Assembly: GCA_900768625.1 (NCBI GenBank)
Contig: CAAGDO010000176.1
Coordinates: forward strand, 1 to 11,250
Length of the DNA: 11,250 nt
Source: Bacteroidaceae bacterium
GTDB lineage: Bacteria > Bacteroidota > Bacteroidia > Bacteroidales > Bacteroidaceae
Direction: 5' to 3'
In this document: one piece after another, positions 1 through 6,980 of the stretch
Position numbering within the stretch: position 1 is the stretch's first letter
Layout: each line of letters opens with the position of its first letter
Program-made: the position numbers and the translations under genes
The notes under the pieces: model-generated
The model's database searches: none
Seen by the model: the letters and a program-made list of their open reading frames with translations, nothing else
Told to the model about the DNA's origin: nothing

Positions 1-95
1 CCGTAGAGCTCAAACTTCAAATCAAATCTTCGTCAGAAAAGTTTAGACGACTTCAATATATATATATAATGAGTGCTGGCAAGCATATCCCCGAT
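1..95. other. AT-rich spacer downstream of the helicase gene
   Basis: This stretch lies past the stop codon of the minus-strand helicase. It holds an alternating TA run (about 57-69) and a weak 5-bp inverted repeat (TCGTC/GACGA, about 29-51). It has no U-tract terminator that I can defend and no gene. Confidence 0.5.
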
Positions 96-3000
96 TCAGC
101 CTCGCAACGGAAGGGCCTCATCGTCAAAATAGGCATCGCGTTCGCGGGCATAACGGATGAGGTTTCCGAAAGTCGCGTCGATGCTGAGCAACGGTGCGTA
201 GCCCGTCAGGATGAGATGTTTGCGTGCACGCGTCATGGCCACATTGAGTTTGCGGTCAATCACGGCATTGTCGCGCGGGTCCACGTATTCGTTGTTGGTC
301 AGGAATTGCAGCTGGTATTTCTTCTTGGCCGTGAAACTGTAGATGATCACATCGCGCTGGCTACCCTGATAGCGTTCCACGGTGTCGATGGTGATGTCGT
401 GGAGAGCGTCGATGCCGTAGGCGTCGATGTAGGAGCGGACGGTGGAAATCTGGTTGCGATAGGGCACGATGACCCCCACCGTGAGATTCGTGTCGAACGT
501 TTCGGGCGAGAGGTCGTAGGCGTGTTTCACGAGCGCTGCCGTCAGGATCGCCTCCTTCGAGTTCACCTTGTCGGGTTCGTCGGGATTCGGGTCCGGCAGG
601 CAGTTCACGAAAGCCACGCGCTTTTCTATCAGCATGCGCTGCATCCAGTCCGTCGATTCGGGCGGGCAGGACCGTGTAGGCGCCACTTGATGCTCGAGCG
701 GAACGACGTCGAGACAACCGCCGTAGAAATGCTGGTTGGGAAAATCGGCAATGTCGCGGTGCATACGGCCCTGATGGGTGAGCAGATGGCAGACTTCGGG
801 GCGCAACTGTCCTGCGTCGTCGTAGGCGTAGAGGTGGAGCAGGCGTTCGAAGAGTGAGAGACGGCAGTCGTGGAGACCGATGGCCTGCAGCTTCGGGTCC
901 GTCACGACGGATTCGTCGCTGCCTTGCTGCACCACGGCCGGCAACTGCTTTTCGTCGCCAATCAACACGAAACGGCCGATGCGGCAGTTTCCTGCATCAT
1001 CGTGCGCACTGAGCAGTCCGATGATGTGGGGTTCGAGAATCTGCGAGGCTTCGTCGACGATGGCCAGGTCGAAACGCTTGATGCGGAGCAGGGAAATGCA
1101 GGAGTTGAGGGCCGTTGTCGTGCCGCACACGACGCGTACGCGGGCGATCATCTGCTCCACTTCGTCGATGCGACGTGCCCCTTTGGCCCGTTCGCTCAGG
1201 AGGTAGGGTTGATAGAGCGGGTCGCAGCCCGTGTCGCTGCCCAGACGCAGAAAGTCGATGTCCTCCGCCAGCAGTTTGCTGCAGATTTCGTCGACGGCGC
1301 GGTTCGTGTATGACAGCAGCAACACCTGTGTGCCTTCGTGGAGCAGTTCTTCGGTCAGGATGTTCTTCATGCCGAAGGACGTCTTACCCGTTCCCGGCGG
1401 TCCGATGAGCAGATAAAGGTCGCGGGCCTGGCGTGCATGCCGCACAAGATGGTCGAATTCCTCGCTGCCGTAGTGGCCCTTGAGCGTGATACTCGGGTCA
1501 ACCTGTGGGCGCCGCTGGCCGAGCAGCAAGTCGCGCCGCTCCTGCGGGGCCGACAGAAAAGCGTGCATTCCCCGATAGAGTGAGCCGTAGGAAGCTTCCA
1601 TGAAGTCGTGTTCCATGGCCCAGAACATCCCTTTGCGGTTGAAGAAATGGAACACGCTGGGAGAAGTCTGCGCATTGCGGAGCTTCATCTTCACGCAGTC
1701 CGTGTGTTGCGCCGTGATGGTGCCGCGGAAAAGAATGGTGCGTGTGGCCTCAGGCAGATGTTTCTGTTCGTAGGGGTAGACGAACACGATGTCGCCCACG
1801 CGGAAGTTCGAACGGTCCGTGTCCGTCGTGGCCGTAGGGGCAGTGGCGTTGAAGTGGAGCGTCAGGCTGTCGATGGTGGTCTCGTCGTCGTCGGAAGTAT
1901 GGGGCTCGAGCGTCAGGTGATGGTAGATGTTTCCCGTGTCGAGCTTGTCGTTGAGTGAAGCGTTCCATGTGGCGGCGAATCCCGCATTTTCCTTGGTGCG
2001 GTTTCCGATGCGGGAGAGGGCATGCTCGTTGGCCACGAACTGCATGAAGCGGAAGTAGTAGGCCCGTTCCAGCGGAGAAGCCTCTGCAATGGGGGCGAGC
2101 AAGGCTGCCAGTTGCGGCCGCTTGTAATTGTTCCAGAGCGGACCGCGGGCATTGGGGAAAATATCCTCGGGCTTCAGTCCGTCAAGCACTTTGATGCCCC
2201 CTTCGGCATAGTCGTTTTCGGCCCAGGCCAGTTTGTTGCGCAATTTGAAGGCTTCGAAAAGCAGGCGGGGAATACTGCCCACGTGGTCCAGTCCGTCGGG
2301 ATAGCGCGAATAGAGCAGAGCAGCGTCGATTTTCTCATTGGGACGTCCGAGGGCATAGTGGAGCCAGGCGCGGTAGAGCAGGAGCTGCACCATATGCTGG
2401 GGCTGGCTTCCGCTGAAGCGTCCGGGCGGGCAGTTGGGCGCCCATTGCCCCTTGCCCGATTTCTGTTCGATCACGGAGTCGAACGTCAGGCTGAGAAAGT
2501 CCATACGTCCCTGCAACCCCAGCATGTCGCTCACGAAGGAAGGTTCGAGCATCACCTCTTCCGATTGGAACGAGCCGTCCGTGCCGTGAAGGATATGTTC
2601 GATGTTGCACTTCTGTGCCTGTGCTGCGGCATGGAATTCCATTCTCTTCTTCTTCCTGTCAGTTTCGTCTGTAGGGTTCAAATCCTCGCAAGTGACGAAG
2701 TTCAAGGTGTTGGTGCGGAAGAAGGTGCGGATGCTGTCGGCATAGCTCACCTGTTTGCCATAAGCCACTTCGTCGAGCAATTGTCCGGCAAAGTTACCCA
2801 ACAGCGTGTGGAACGTCTGGTCGTAGGGCGAGATGCGGCGCAGCAGATCCGTCAGATAGCTGGTGCCACACGCATCGAAACCGCTTGCCACGGAGGTGAC
2901 GTTGATCAGATAGTCGGGGTCGACAATCAGCAATTCTGGTTTCACGCTTTTGCCGTCATCGGCCCATCGTGGCCGCACCACGTTGACGGCGATGTCCTTC

Positions 3001-3605
3001 CGCAGCAAGTCGCGGATGTAGCTCCAGTCGCCGGGGATGAAGGGCAGCGGCTCGGCATAGTCCACGCAAACCTCTTCGCCGTTGTCCTCGCGGGTGGCGT
3101 GGAAAAAACGGTCGTCCCAGCGTGTCACCGTGCAACGGAAGAAATCCACCATCTTGCCGTCGTCGCGCTTCAGGCGCTGCGGTTGCCTCCGTTCCGTGTG
3201 GGCGGGGAAGAGCGCGCGGAGTTCCTCGGGCACCGTTTCGCCATAGATGAGTGCCACGAAAGTGGCCACGGCCCGCAGGTCGGTGGGCCAGCAATCGGCC
3301 AGTTCCTTGTCAGCCAGGAGGGGAAGGTCCTTCAGACGGTGGCGCACGTCGTTGAGGGCGAAGTGCAGACTGAGGTCATTTTCAGTGGCCGCATGTCGCT
3401 TGAGGAGGAAGTCGATTTTGGCATATAGTCCGCTGAATTTGGCCGGCACGTCGTGGAGCCGTTGGTCAACGGCCACGTTGAGCACATTGCGCAATATGCC
3501 GTAGCGGGCGCGTATGTCGCATGCGGGATGTATGCGGCTCAGCGTCTGGAAGAATTCGTCGGCTGTTTCGAGCAGGGGCGTATGCAAGTCGGTGGGTGTG
3601 TTCAT
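96..3605 (-). CDS. Dna2-like fusion of PD-(D/E)XK nuclease and superfamily 1 helicase
   Basis: A 1169-residue protein predicted to unwind DNA with ATP and cut it, probably in DNA repair or replication in the cytoplasm. The N-terminal half (about 330-415) carries a RecB/Cas4-type nuclease core: D369 in GRMDF, E380-x-K382, and a QhxxY-like Q407...Y411. A beta-barrel-like segment (about 603-690) resembles domain 1B of Upf1/Dna2 helicases. The C-terminal half has the SF1 motifs: Walker A GPPGTGKT with K741, Walker B DE at 851-852, GDEKQLP at 883-889 (Q887), YQGSQ at about 1079-1083, and the arginine-finger motif MTRAR with R1126 and R1128. Length and order fit Bacteroidota Dna2-like proteins from memory. 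Cysteines 246, 306, 333 and 392 do not form the one-plus-three pattern of Cas4/AddB/Dna2 iron-sulfur nucleases, so a cluster is uncertain. The ATG at 3605 is the only start considered, with no Shine-Dalgarno. The gene seems to be its own unit: gltD lies upstream on the same strand but 520 bp away across a repeat element. Nuclease-helicase is well supported; the biological role is inference. Confidence 0.92.
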   Translation of the reverse strand: MNTPTDLHTPLLETADEFFQTLSRIHPACDIRARYGILRNVLNVAVDQRLHDVPAKFSGLYAKIDFLLKRHAATENDLSLHFALNDVRHRLKDLPLLADKELADCWPTDLRAVATFVALIYGETVPEELRALFPAHTERRQPQRLKRDDGKMVDFFRCTVTRWDDRFFHATREDNGEEVCVDYAEPLPFIPGDWSYIRDLLRKDIAVNVVRPRWADDGKSVKPELLIVDPDYLINVTSVASGFDACGTSYLTDLLRRISPYDQTFHTLLGNFAGQLLDEVAYGKQVSYADSIRTFFRTNTLNFVTCEDLNPTDETDRKKKRMEFHAAAQAQKCNIEHILHGTDGSFQSEEVMLEPSFVSDMLGLQGRMDFLSLTFDSVIEQKSGKGQWAPNCPPGRFSGSQPQHMVQLLLYRAWLHYALGRPNEKIDAALLYSRYPDGLDHVGSIPRLLFEAFKLRNKLAWAENDYAEGGIKVLDGLKPEDIFPNARGPLWNNYKRPQLAALLAPIAEASPLERAYYFRFMQFVANEHALSRIGNRTKENAGFAATWNASLNDKLDTGNIYHHLTLEPHTSDDDETTIDSLTLHFNATAPTATTDTDRSNFRVGDIVFVYPYEQKHLPEATRTILFRGTITAQHTDCVKMKLRNAQTSPSVFHFFNRKGMFWAMEHDFMEASYGSLYRGMHAFLSAPQERRDLLLGQRRPQVDPSITLKGHYGSEEFDHLVRHARQARDLYLLIGPPGTGKTSFGMKNILTEELLHEGTQVLLLSYTNRAVDEICSKLLAEDIDFLRLGSDTGCDPLYQPYLLSERAKGARRIDEVEQMIARVRVVCGTTTALNSCISLLRIKRFDLAIVDEASQILEPHIIGLLSAHDDAGNCRIGRFVLIGDEKQLPAVVQQGSDESVVTDPKLQAIGLHDCRLSLFERLLHLYAYDDAGQLRPEVCHLLTHQGRMHRDIADFPNQHFYGGCLDVVPLEHQVAPTRSCPPESTDWMQRMLIEKRVAFVNCLPDPNPDEPDKVNSKEAILTAALVKHAYDLSPETFDTNLTVGVIVPYRNQISTVRSYIDAYGIDALHDITIDTVERYQGSQRDVIIYSFTAKKKYQLQFLTNNEYVDPRDNAVIDRKLNVAMTRARKHLILTGYAPLLSIDATFGNLIRYARERDAYFDDEALPLRG

Positions 3606-3663
3606 CGGAAGGGTGGGGGTGGATGGTGGAAAAAGGGGAAGTGGAACGGGACGGGGCTTCAGC

Positions 3664-3780
3664 GAGCATAAAAAAGAACTTGCACACTTTATAGGTGCAG
3701 GGGGCTTGCACGTGGATATTTGCGCTTCGAGCGGTTTTCAACGTTAATGGCCGCCAATGAGCCGTTAATGCCAGTCAATG
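3664..3780. repeat. Left arm of element A inverted repeat
   Basis: This arm pairs with the arm ending at 4125. The core 3709-3770 differs from its partner at two positions, while the outer 45 bp is more diverged. It lies in the 5' flank of the helicase gene, so it may sit in that gene's leader or promoter. The outer end also holds a small TGCAC/GTGCA stem at 3681-3699. Confidence 0.8.
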
Positions 3781-4010
3781 CCGCGTGCTTGAAGCACGCG
3801 AGAGGAATGTTCATTAATCCCGCGTGCTTGAAGCACGCTGTGGAATGCAAGCAATCCACTTGGGTCAGTCTATGAAACACACGCCCATGGACACACCCTA
3901 CACGGTATTACCCACAGCGTGCGTAGCACGCCATTAACGACCATTTCCACAGCTTTGCTGGGGCTAAATCATTAACGGACATTACGCACCATAGCCCACA
4001 AAGAAAACAT

Positions 4011-4125
4011 TGACGCTCATTAACGGCTCATTGGCGGCCATTAACGTTGAAAACCGCGCGAAGCGCAAATATTCACGTGAGAAGCCCCCAAACCAACCAA
4101 AGTTGCGTAGGTTTTTTTATGCTCA
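4011..4125. repeat. Right arm of element A inverted repeat
   Basis: Inverted partner of the arm starting at 3664. Its outer edge abuts the gltD stop codon directly, so the gltD transcript would run into it. The inner half carries GCGC-GAA-GCGC at 4056-4066. Confidence 0.8.
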
Positions 4126-5487
4126 CTAAGCCTGAGGGGTTTCCAGTCCGCAGTCTTCGAGCAACTTGATGGCATCGACATACTGGGCGATGCCCACGGC
4201 CACTTCCTTGGCTGCCTTCATGGCCAACACCACGGTTTGCGGACGGTGAACCACGTCACCTCCGGCAAAAACACCGCGGCGGGTGGTCATACCCATGGGG
4301 CGTTCGCCCACGATGACATAACCCTTCTCGTCGGTTTCGATGCCCGTTGTGGTGCTTACGATGCGGGCGGCAGGACGCGAGCCGATGGCGAGGAACACGC
4401 GGTCGAAATTTTCCGTGCGTTCGCCTTCAGGACCAGACAAGCGGAGGGCGCGCACGCGGCCCTTCTCGTTGCCGAGAAATTCCAGGGTGTTCGTCTGCCA
4501 CATGAAATTCACGCCTTCGGCAACAGCCTCTTCGTATTCGCTGCGGTTAGCCGGCATGTCGGCCTGTGTGCGGCGGTAGACCACCGTCACGTCGGCTCCC
4601 AGGCGGCGGGCCGTACGGGCGGCATCCATGGCCACGTTGCCTGCACCAATCACGGCCACGCGGTCACCTTCGCGGAGGGGTACCATCTCGCGGGGCAATA
4701 CGCCTTCAATGTAGGCGTTGACATTATGCAGGAAGTCGGTGCTTTGCGTCACGCGGCGGAGGTCGGACCCTGGAACGTTGAGGTTCTGCGGCAGAGCCGT
4801 ACCGGTGCCCATGAAGATGGCGTCGAATCCATCAGCGAAAAGACTGTCGACGGTCACACCCGATTCGGGAGAACCCACGAGGCAGTTCGTCACGAAGTTC
4901 ACACCGAGAGCCTCGATTTTCTTGATTTCGTTGCGCACCACGGCCTTGGGCAGACGGTATTCGGGGATGCCGTACATCAGCACACCGCCCAATTCCTGCT
5001 GTCCTTCGAAGATGGTCACGTGGAATCCCTGACGGGCCAGGTCGCCGGCCACGGTGAGTCCTGCGGGACCCGAACCGATCACGGCCACTTTGCCGCGTGT
5101 CTTTTCAGGCAGACGTTCGTGGGTCAGATGCATATCGGCATCAAACTGGGCAATGAAGCTTTCCAGTTTTCCCACACGGACAGGGCGGCCTTTCTTGCCC
5201 AGCACGCAATGGCCTTCGCATTGCTTCTCGTGCGGGCAGACGCGTCCGCAGATGGCGGGAAGATTCGTCTTCTCGTGGAGCACGGACATGGCTTCGCCCA
5301 TGTTGCCCTTTGAGAGTTCGTGGATGAATTCGGGGATATTATTGTCGATGGGACATCCTTTCCGGCATTGGGGCACCTTGCAGTGGAGACAGCGCTTGGC
5401 TTCGTCGATGGCTTCGCGCGTGGTGTACATGCGGTTGACCTCTTCAAAGCGGGGGATGGCCTCCTGGATTTCGTTGTTGTCGCTCAT
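4126..5487 (-). CDS. gltD: NADPH-dependent glutamate synthase, small-subunit type
   Basis: A 453-residue flavoprotein that passes electrons from NADPH through FAD and iron-sulfur clusters. In GOGAT it supplies reductant for making glutamate from glutamine and 2-oxoglutarate. The N-terminal region has two four-cysteine groups, C33/C36/C41/C45 and C80/C84/C90/C94, typical for two [4Fe-4S] clusters. The FAD-binding GSGPAG is at 138-143 and the NADPH-binding GAGNVA at 281-286. A C-terminal FAD-contact motif (GVFAGGDVV) is near residue 405. Length matches the stand-alone 'homotetrameric' type as well as GltD. The start at 5487 is followed by the usual acidic N-terminus. In many Bacteroidota this gene follows a ferredoxin-NADP reductase-like partner; neither that nor a large gltB subunit is adjacent here, so the electron partner is open. 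Its own promoter sits just upstream. Family assignment is firm; GOGAT activity versus another NADPH oxidoreductase role is not settled by sequence. Confidence 0.93.
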   Translation of the reverse strand: MSDNNEIQEAIPRFEEVNRMYTTREAIDEAKRCLHCKVPQCRKGCPIDNNIPEFIHELSKGNMGEAMSVLHEKTNLPAICGRVCPHEKQCEGHCVLGKKGRPVRVGKLESFIAQFDADMHLTHERLPEKTRGKVAVIGSGPAGLTVAGDLARQGFHVTIFEGQQELGGVLMYGIPEYRLPKAVVRNEIKKIEALGVNFVTNCLVGSPESGVTVDSLFADGFDAIFMGTGTALPQNLNVPGSDLRRVTQSTDFLHNVNAYIEGVLPREMVPLREGDRVAVIGAGNVAMDAARTARRLGADVTVVYRRTQADMPANRSEYEEAVAEGVNFMWQTNTLEFLGNEKGRVRALRLSGPEGERTENFDRVFLAIGSRPAARIVSTTTGIETDEKGYVIVGERPMGMTTRRGVFAGGDVVHRPQTVVLAMKAAKEVAVGIAQYVDAIKLLEDCGLETPQA

Positions 5488-5504
5488 ATTTTATAAGCAA
5501 TGTT

Positions 5505-5537
5505 CAAAAATAAAATGTGCACTTTAGAGGGTTCAGA
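5505..5537 (-). promoter_or_regulatory. Predicted gltD promoter
   Basis: On the minus strand, TATTTTTG (5505-5512) fits the Bacteroidota -7 box TAnnTTTG. A weaker -33 element, TCTG (5534-5537), lies 21 nt upstream. The predicted leader is only about 10-15 nt. The -33 part falls in the outer end of repeat element B. Confidence 0.6.
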
Positions 5538-5841
5538 GGAGCTTCTCACGTGGATATTTGCGCTTCGCGCGGTTTTTTCAACATGAATGACCGCCAAAGC
5601 CATTAATGACCATTAATTTTTCTTTGTATGCTGTGCCCTAATGGACTTTAATGGTTTTGCCACAGCATAGCTGTGGAATTTGTCATTCATGGCGTGCTTC
5701 GCACGCTGTGGGTATGGTTCAACGATGCAAAACCAATTGCGCGAAGCGCAAGCATTAATGATCATTCCACAGCGTGCTACGCACGCGCAGTGCCATTCAT
5801 TGGCGGCCATTAACGTGGAAAGGACAGCGTGCAGAGCACGC
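5515..5841. repeat. Repeat element B, related to element A
   Basis: The left end (from about 5515) repeats the left arm of element A: GCACTTTA...CAG, then CACGTGGATATTTGCGCTTC and a poly-T-containing GCGGTTTTTTCAAC. The right part has the TGGCGGCCATTAACGT word of A's other arm at about 5800-5816, then diverges, so this copy lacks a complete right arm. Hairpins: GCGC-TTC-GCGC 5560-5570; CCACAGC-ATA-GCTGTGG 5660-5676; GCGTGC-TTC-GCACGC 5692-5706; TTGCGC-GAA-GCGCAA 5737-5751; GCGTGC-TAC-GCACGC 5772-5786; GCGTGC-AGA-GCACGC 5827-5841. No convincing ORF. Confidence 0.75.
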
Positions 5842-6179
5842 TCAAAAAGCCTATGGTGGGCGTTAAGTGAGCAAGAGCAAAATCGCACAAGTTATTTTTT
5901 AATCGTCACTATGCCTTATTTCAAGAGGTGGGGGGACGACATTTTCAAGCTTCCGAAGGGGCATGAACAGCCCGACGGGGAAAGGACACGACGTATGGCG
6001 CGAACGACAAGCGCTGCAGAGGAACGATTCAAGCTAAAATCAGAAATTAATACTCATTCTGCCGCCTGTCGCCCGCATCCATCGACCGGTCCACAAGCCC
6101 TACGTTGCCCATTGAAAGGCAAAGGTTCATCCAGCCGTTCTGTGCCCATTCAGAAACCTGCGGAAGTCAAATCCCCAGT
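5842..6179. other. Intergenic stretch without a supported gene
   Basis: A plus-strand reading frame from an ATG at 5911 stays open to 6279, but it runs into the 3' part of the minus-strand 95-aa gene. It has a low-complexity Ser/Arg-rich tail, no promoter match and no recognised domain, so I do not call it. No RNA gene or clear terminator was seen. Confidence 0.5.
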
Positions 6180-6467
6180 CTACTTCCGCTCATCAGCTGC
6201 AGACTCCAGTTCCGCCTTCTCCGCCCGCCGCCGCTTGCGGAGTTCACGAATCTCATATCGCAGAGCCGCCAGACGCTGACGCGTGAGGTCTGCCTCCTCA
6301 TCGGTCATACCGTCACACAAGTGACAGGTACCACCCGTACACCAGCCCGAACGGTAGGCAATGCATGCCTCTTTCCGACGGTCAAACTCATCGAGGTCCA
6401 GCCCCGACCAAAATCGTACGTTCGCCTTCCAGAGACGACGCAATATCGCTTTCACTGACTTTTTCAT
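6180..6467 (-). CDS. Small hypothetical protein, possible Cys zinc site plus coiled coil
   Basis: A 95-residue protein that I do not recognise. The N-terminus is basic (MKKSVKAILRRLWK). The middle has C35-x7-C43-x4-C48-x2-C51, which could bind zinc. Residues about 56-90 are highly charged (RQRLAALRYEIRELRKRRR and on) and look helical, possibly a coiled coil. It starts at 6467 after an A-rich leader. It lies 91 bp downstream of the 98-aa gene on the same strand with no promoter match of its own in the gap, so the two may be co-transcribed. Nothing shows its job; a DNA- or RNA-contacting accessory protein is possible from the charge alone. The ordinary composition, clean start and same-strand context make it more likely real than the overlapping plus-strand frames. 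Confidence 0.6.
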   Translation of the reverse strand: MKKSVKAILRRLWKANVRFWSGLDLDEFDRRKEACIAYRSGWCTGGTCHLCDGMTDEEADLTRQRLAALRYEIRELRKRRRAEKAELESAADERK

Positions 6468-6525
6468 AGTCTTTTTTCGTTAGGGCATGTTAATCCAAGC
6501 CCAATTTGTTAATTGTGCTGTTTCC

Positions 6526-6562
6526 GCTGAAAACTTTTCAGCCCAAACGGCAAAGTTTTCAG
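6526..6562 (-). promoter_or_regulatory. Overlapping alternative hairpins between two small genes
   Basis: A 17-nt palindrome, GCTGAAAA-C-TTTTCAGC, fills 6526-6542. Its left arm (CTGAAAACTTT, 6527-6537) also pairs perfectly over 11 bp with AAAGTTTTCAG at 6552-6562, leaving a 14-nt loop. The two pairings exclude each other. The distal arm overlaps the stop codon of the 98-aa gene. No U tract follows on the minus strand, so this is not a standard terminator; an attenuator, processing site or operator is possible. Confidence 0.55.
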
Positions 6563-6855
6563 TTCACGTTTCTTTTCTTCAGGACGAGCATACGTGTAAG
6601 GATGTTAACTGCCTGCGAAAAGATACGGTCCTTCGACATACCCCCTCCTTGGGTGGGTTTTTCGATGCGAAGGAACACCTGATAGTGTCCCGCATACTCC
6701 CGGACCGACCCGTTTTCGTGGGTGGCGACAATGGACACAGGCCGCTGCTTCTGCCCGCTCGCGCTCCATGACCGCTCCACGGTGTCCCCGTTGGAGTAGA
6801 TATAGACGGCTTTCACTAACCGCCTATGAATGAGAGGTTCATTTGACTGTTCCAT
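6559..6855 (-). CDS. Small hypothetical protein (98 aa) divergent from the HU gene
   Basis: I do not recognise this 98-residue protein. The reading frame extends up to an ATG at 6951, but the predicted promoter places the transcript start at about 6942-6945. The ATG at 6855 (MEQSNEPLIHRRLVKAVYIY) is therefore the likely start. The N-terminal two thirds looks like beta strands (VKAVYIYSNGD, RPVSIVATHENG, GHYQVFLRIE), followed by a glycine turn at 70-72 and a basic helical tail (SQAVNILTRMLVLKKRN). No signal peptide or membrane segment. It is the first gene of a likely two-gene minus-strand unit facing away from the HU gene across about 600 bp of regulatory-looking DNA. Function unknown. Confidence 0.6.
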   Translation of the reverse strand: MEQSNEPLIHRRLVKAVYIYSNGDTVERSWSASGQKQRPVSIVATHENGSVREYAGHYQVFLRIEKPTQGGGMSKDRIFSQAVNILTRMLVLKKRNVN

Positions 6856-6875
6856 AAGTTTGAAAGGGTCATTAA

Positions 6876-6899
6876 GGAGAGGATTCCGGACTCCTCTCC
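6876..6899 (-). promoter_or_regulatory. Hairpin in the leader of the 98-aa gene
   Basis: A perfect 8-bp inverted repeat, GGAGAGGA (6876-6883) with TCCTCTCC (6892-6899), with an 8-nt loop. It lies in the predicted leader about 20 nt before the 6855 start codon, and could influence translation or mRNA stability. Confidence 0.5.
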
Positions 6900-6948
6900 G
6901 GGTGATTTGAAAGCGATCGCTGCAACCCGGTACTTCCGAACTGCGCTG

Positions 6949-6980
6949 CAAAGTTGATACAAAATTTTAACTCCGCCAAG
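6949..6980 (-). promoter_or_regulatory. Predicted promoter of the 98-aa gene
   Basis: On the minus strand CTTG (6977-6980), a 20-nt spacer, then CAACTTTG (6949-6956), one base off the TAnnTTTG -7 box. It closely mirrors the HU promoter, CTTG-N20-TAACTTTG, which strengthens the call. It implies a leader of about 90 nt. Confidence 0.55.

Larger units (their letters stand above)
3664..4125. repeat. Repeat element A: long inverted repeat with internal variable-loop hairpins
   Basis: This fills the gap between the helicase and gltD. Its two ends are inverted copies: both outer edges read GAGCATAAAAAA, and the inner core 3709-3770 matches the reverse complement of 4018-4079 at about 60 of 62 positions by eye. 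The interior has three hairpins with the same stem, GCGTGC/GCACGC: 3783-3799 and 3822-3838 (loop TTGAA), and 3917-3931 (loop GTA). There is also CAGC-TTT-GCTG at 3950-3960. Many short CATTAACG/CATTAATG words are scattered through it. No ORF fits. It resembles a non-autonomous, MITE- or REP-like intergenic element, but I do not recognise the family and see no clear target-site duplication. Confidence 0.8.

Noticed and set aside
2022..3428. Long plus-strand open frame (468 codons) opposite the helicase
   Set aside because: It lies wholly antisense to a gene with complete nuclease and helicase motifs and has no recognisable domain. Long antisense frames are expected in GC-rich coding DNA.
3783..3838. 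Possible CRISPR-like array from repeated GCGTGC hairpins
   Set aside because: The repeats are short palindromes with irregular spacing and no uniform spacers, and no cas genes are present in the window.
4105..4125. T run near the gltD stop as an intrinsic terminator
   Set aside because: The run is T on the plus strand, hence A on the gltD transcript, and no GC stem precedes a U tract in the correct orientation.
4237..5313. Plus-strand frame of 358 codons opposite gltD
   Set aside because: Antisense to a gene with intact cysteine, FAD and NADPH motifs; His- and Gly-rich composition typical of a shadow frame.
5680..6279. 199-codon plus-strand frame through repeat element B and beyond
   Set aside because: It starts inside the hairpin repeats and ends antisense to the 95-aa gene, has a low-complexity Ser/Arg tail, and lacks a promoter match.
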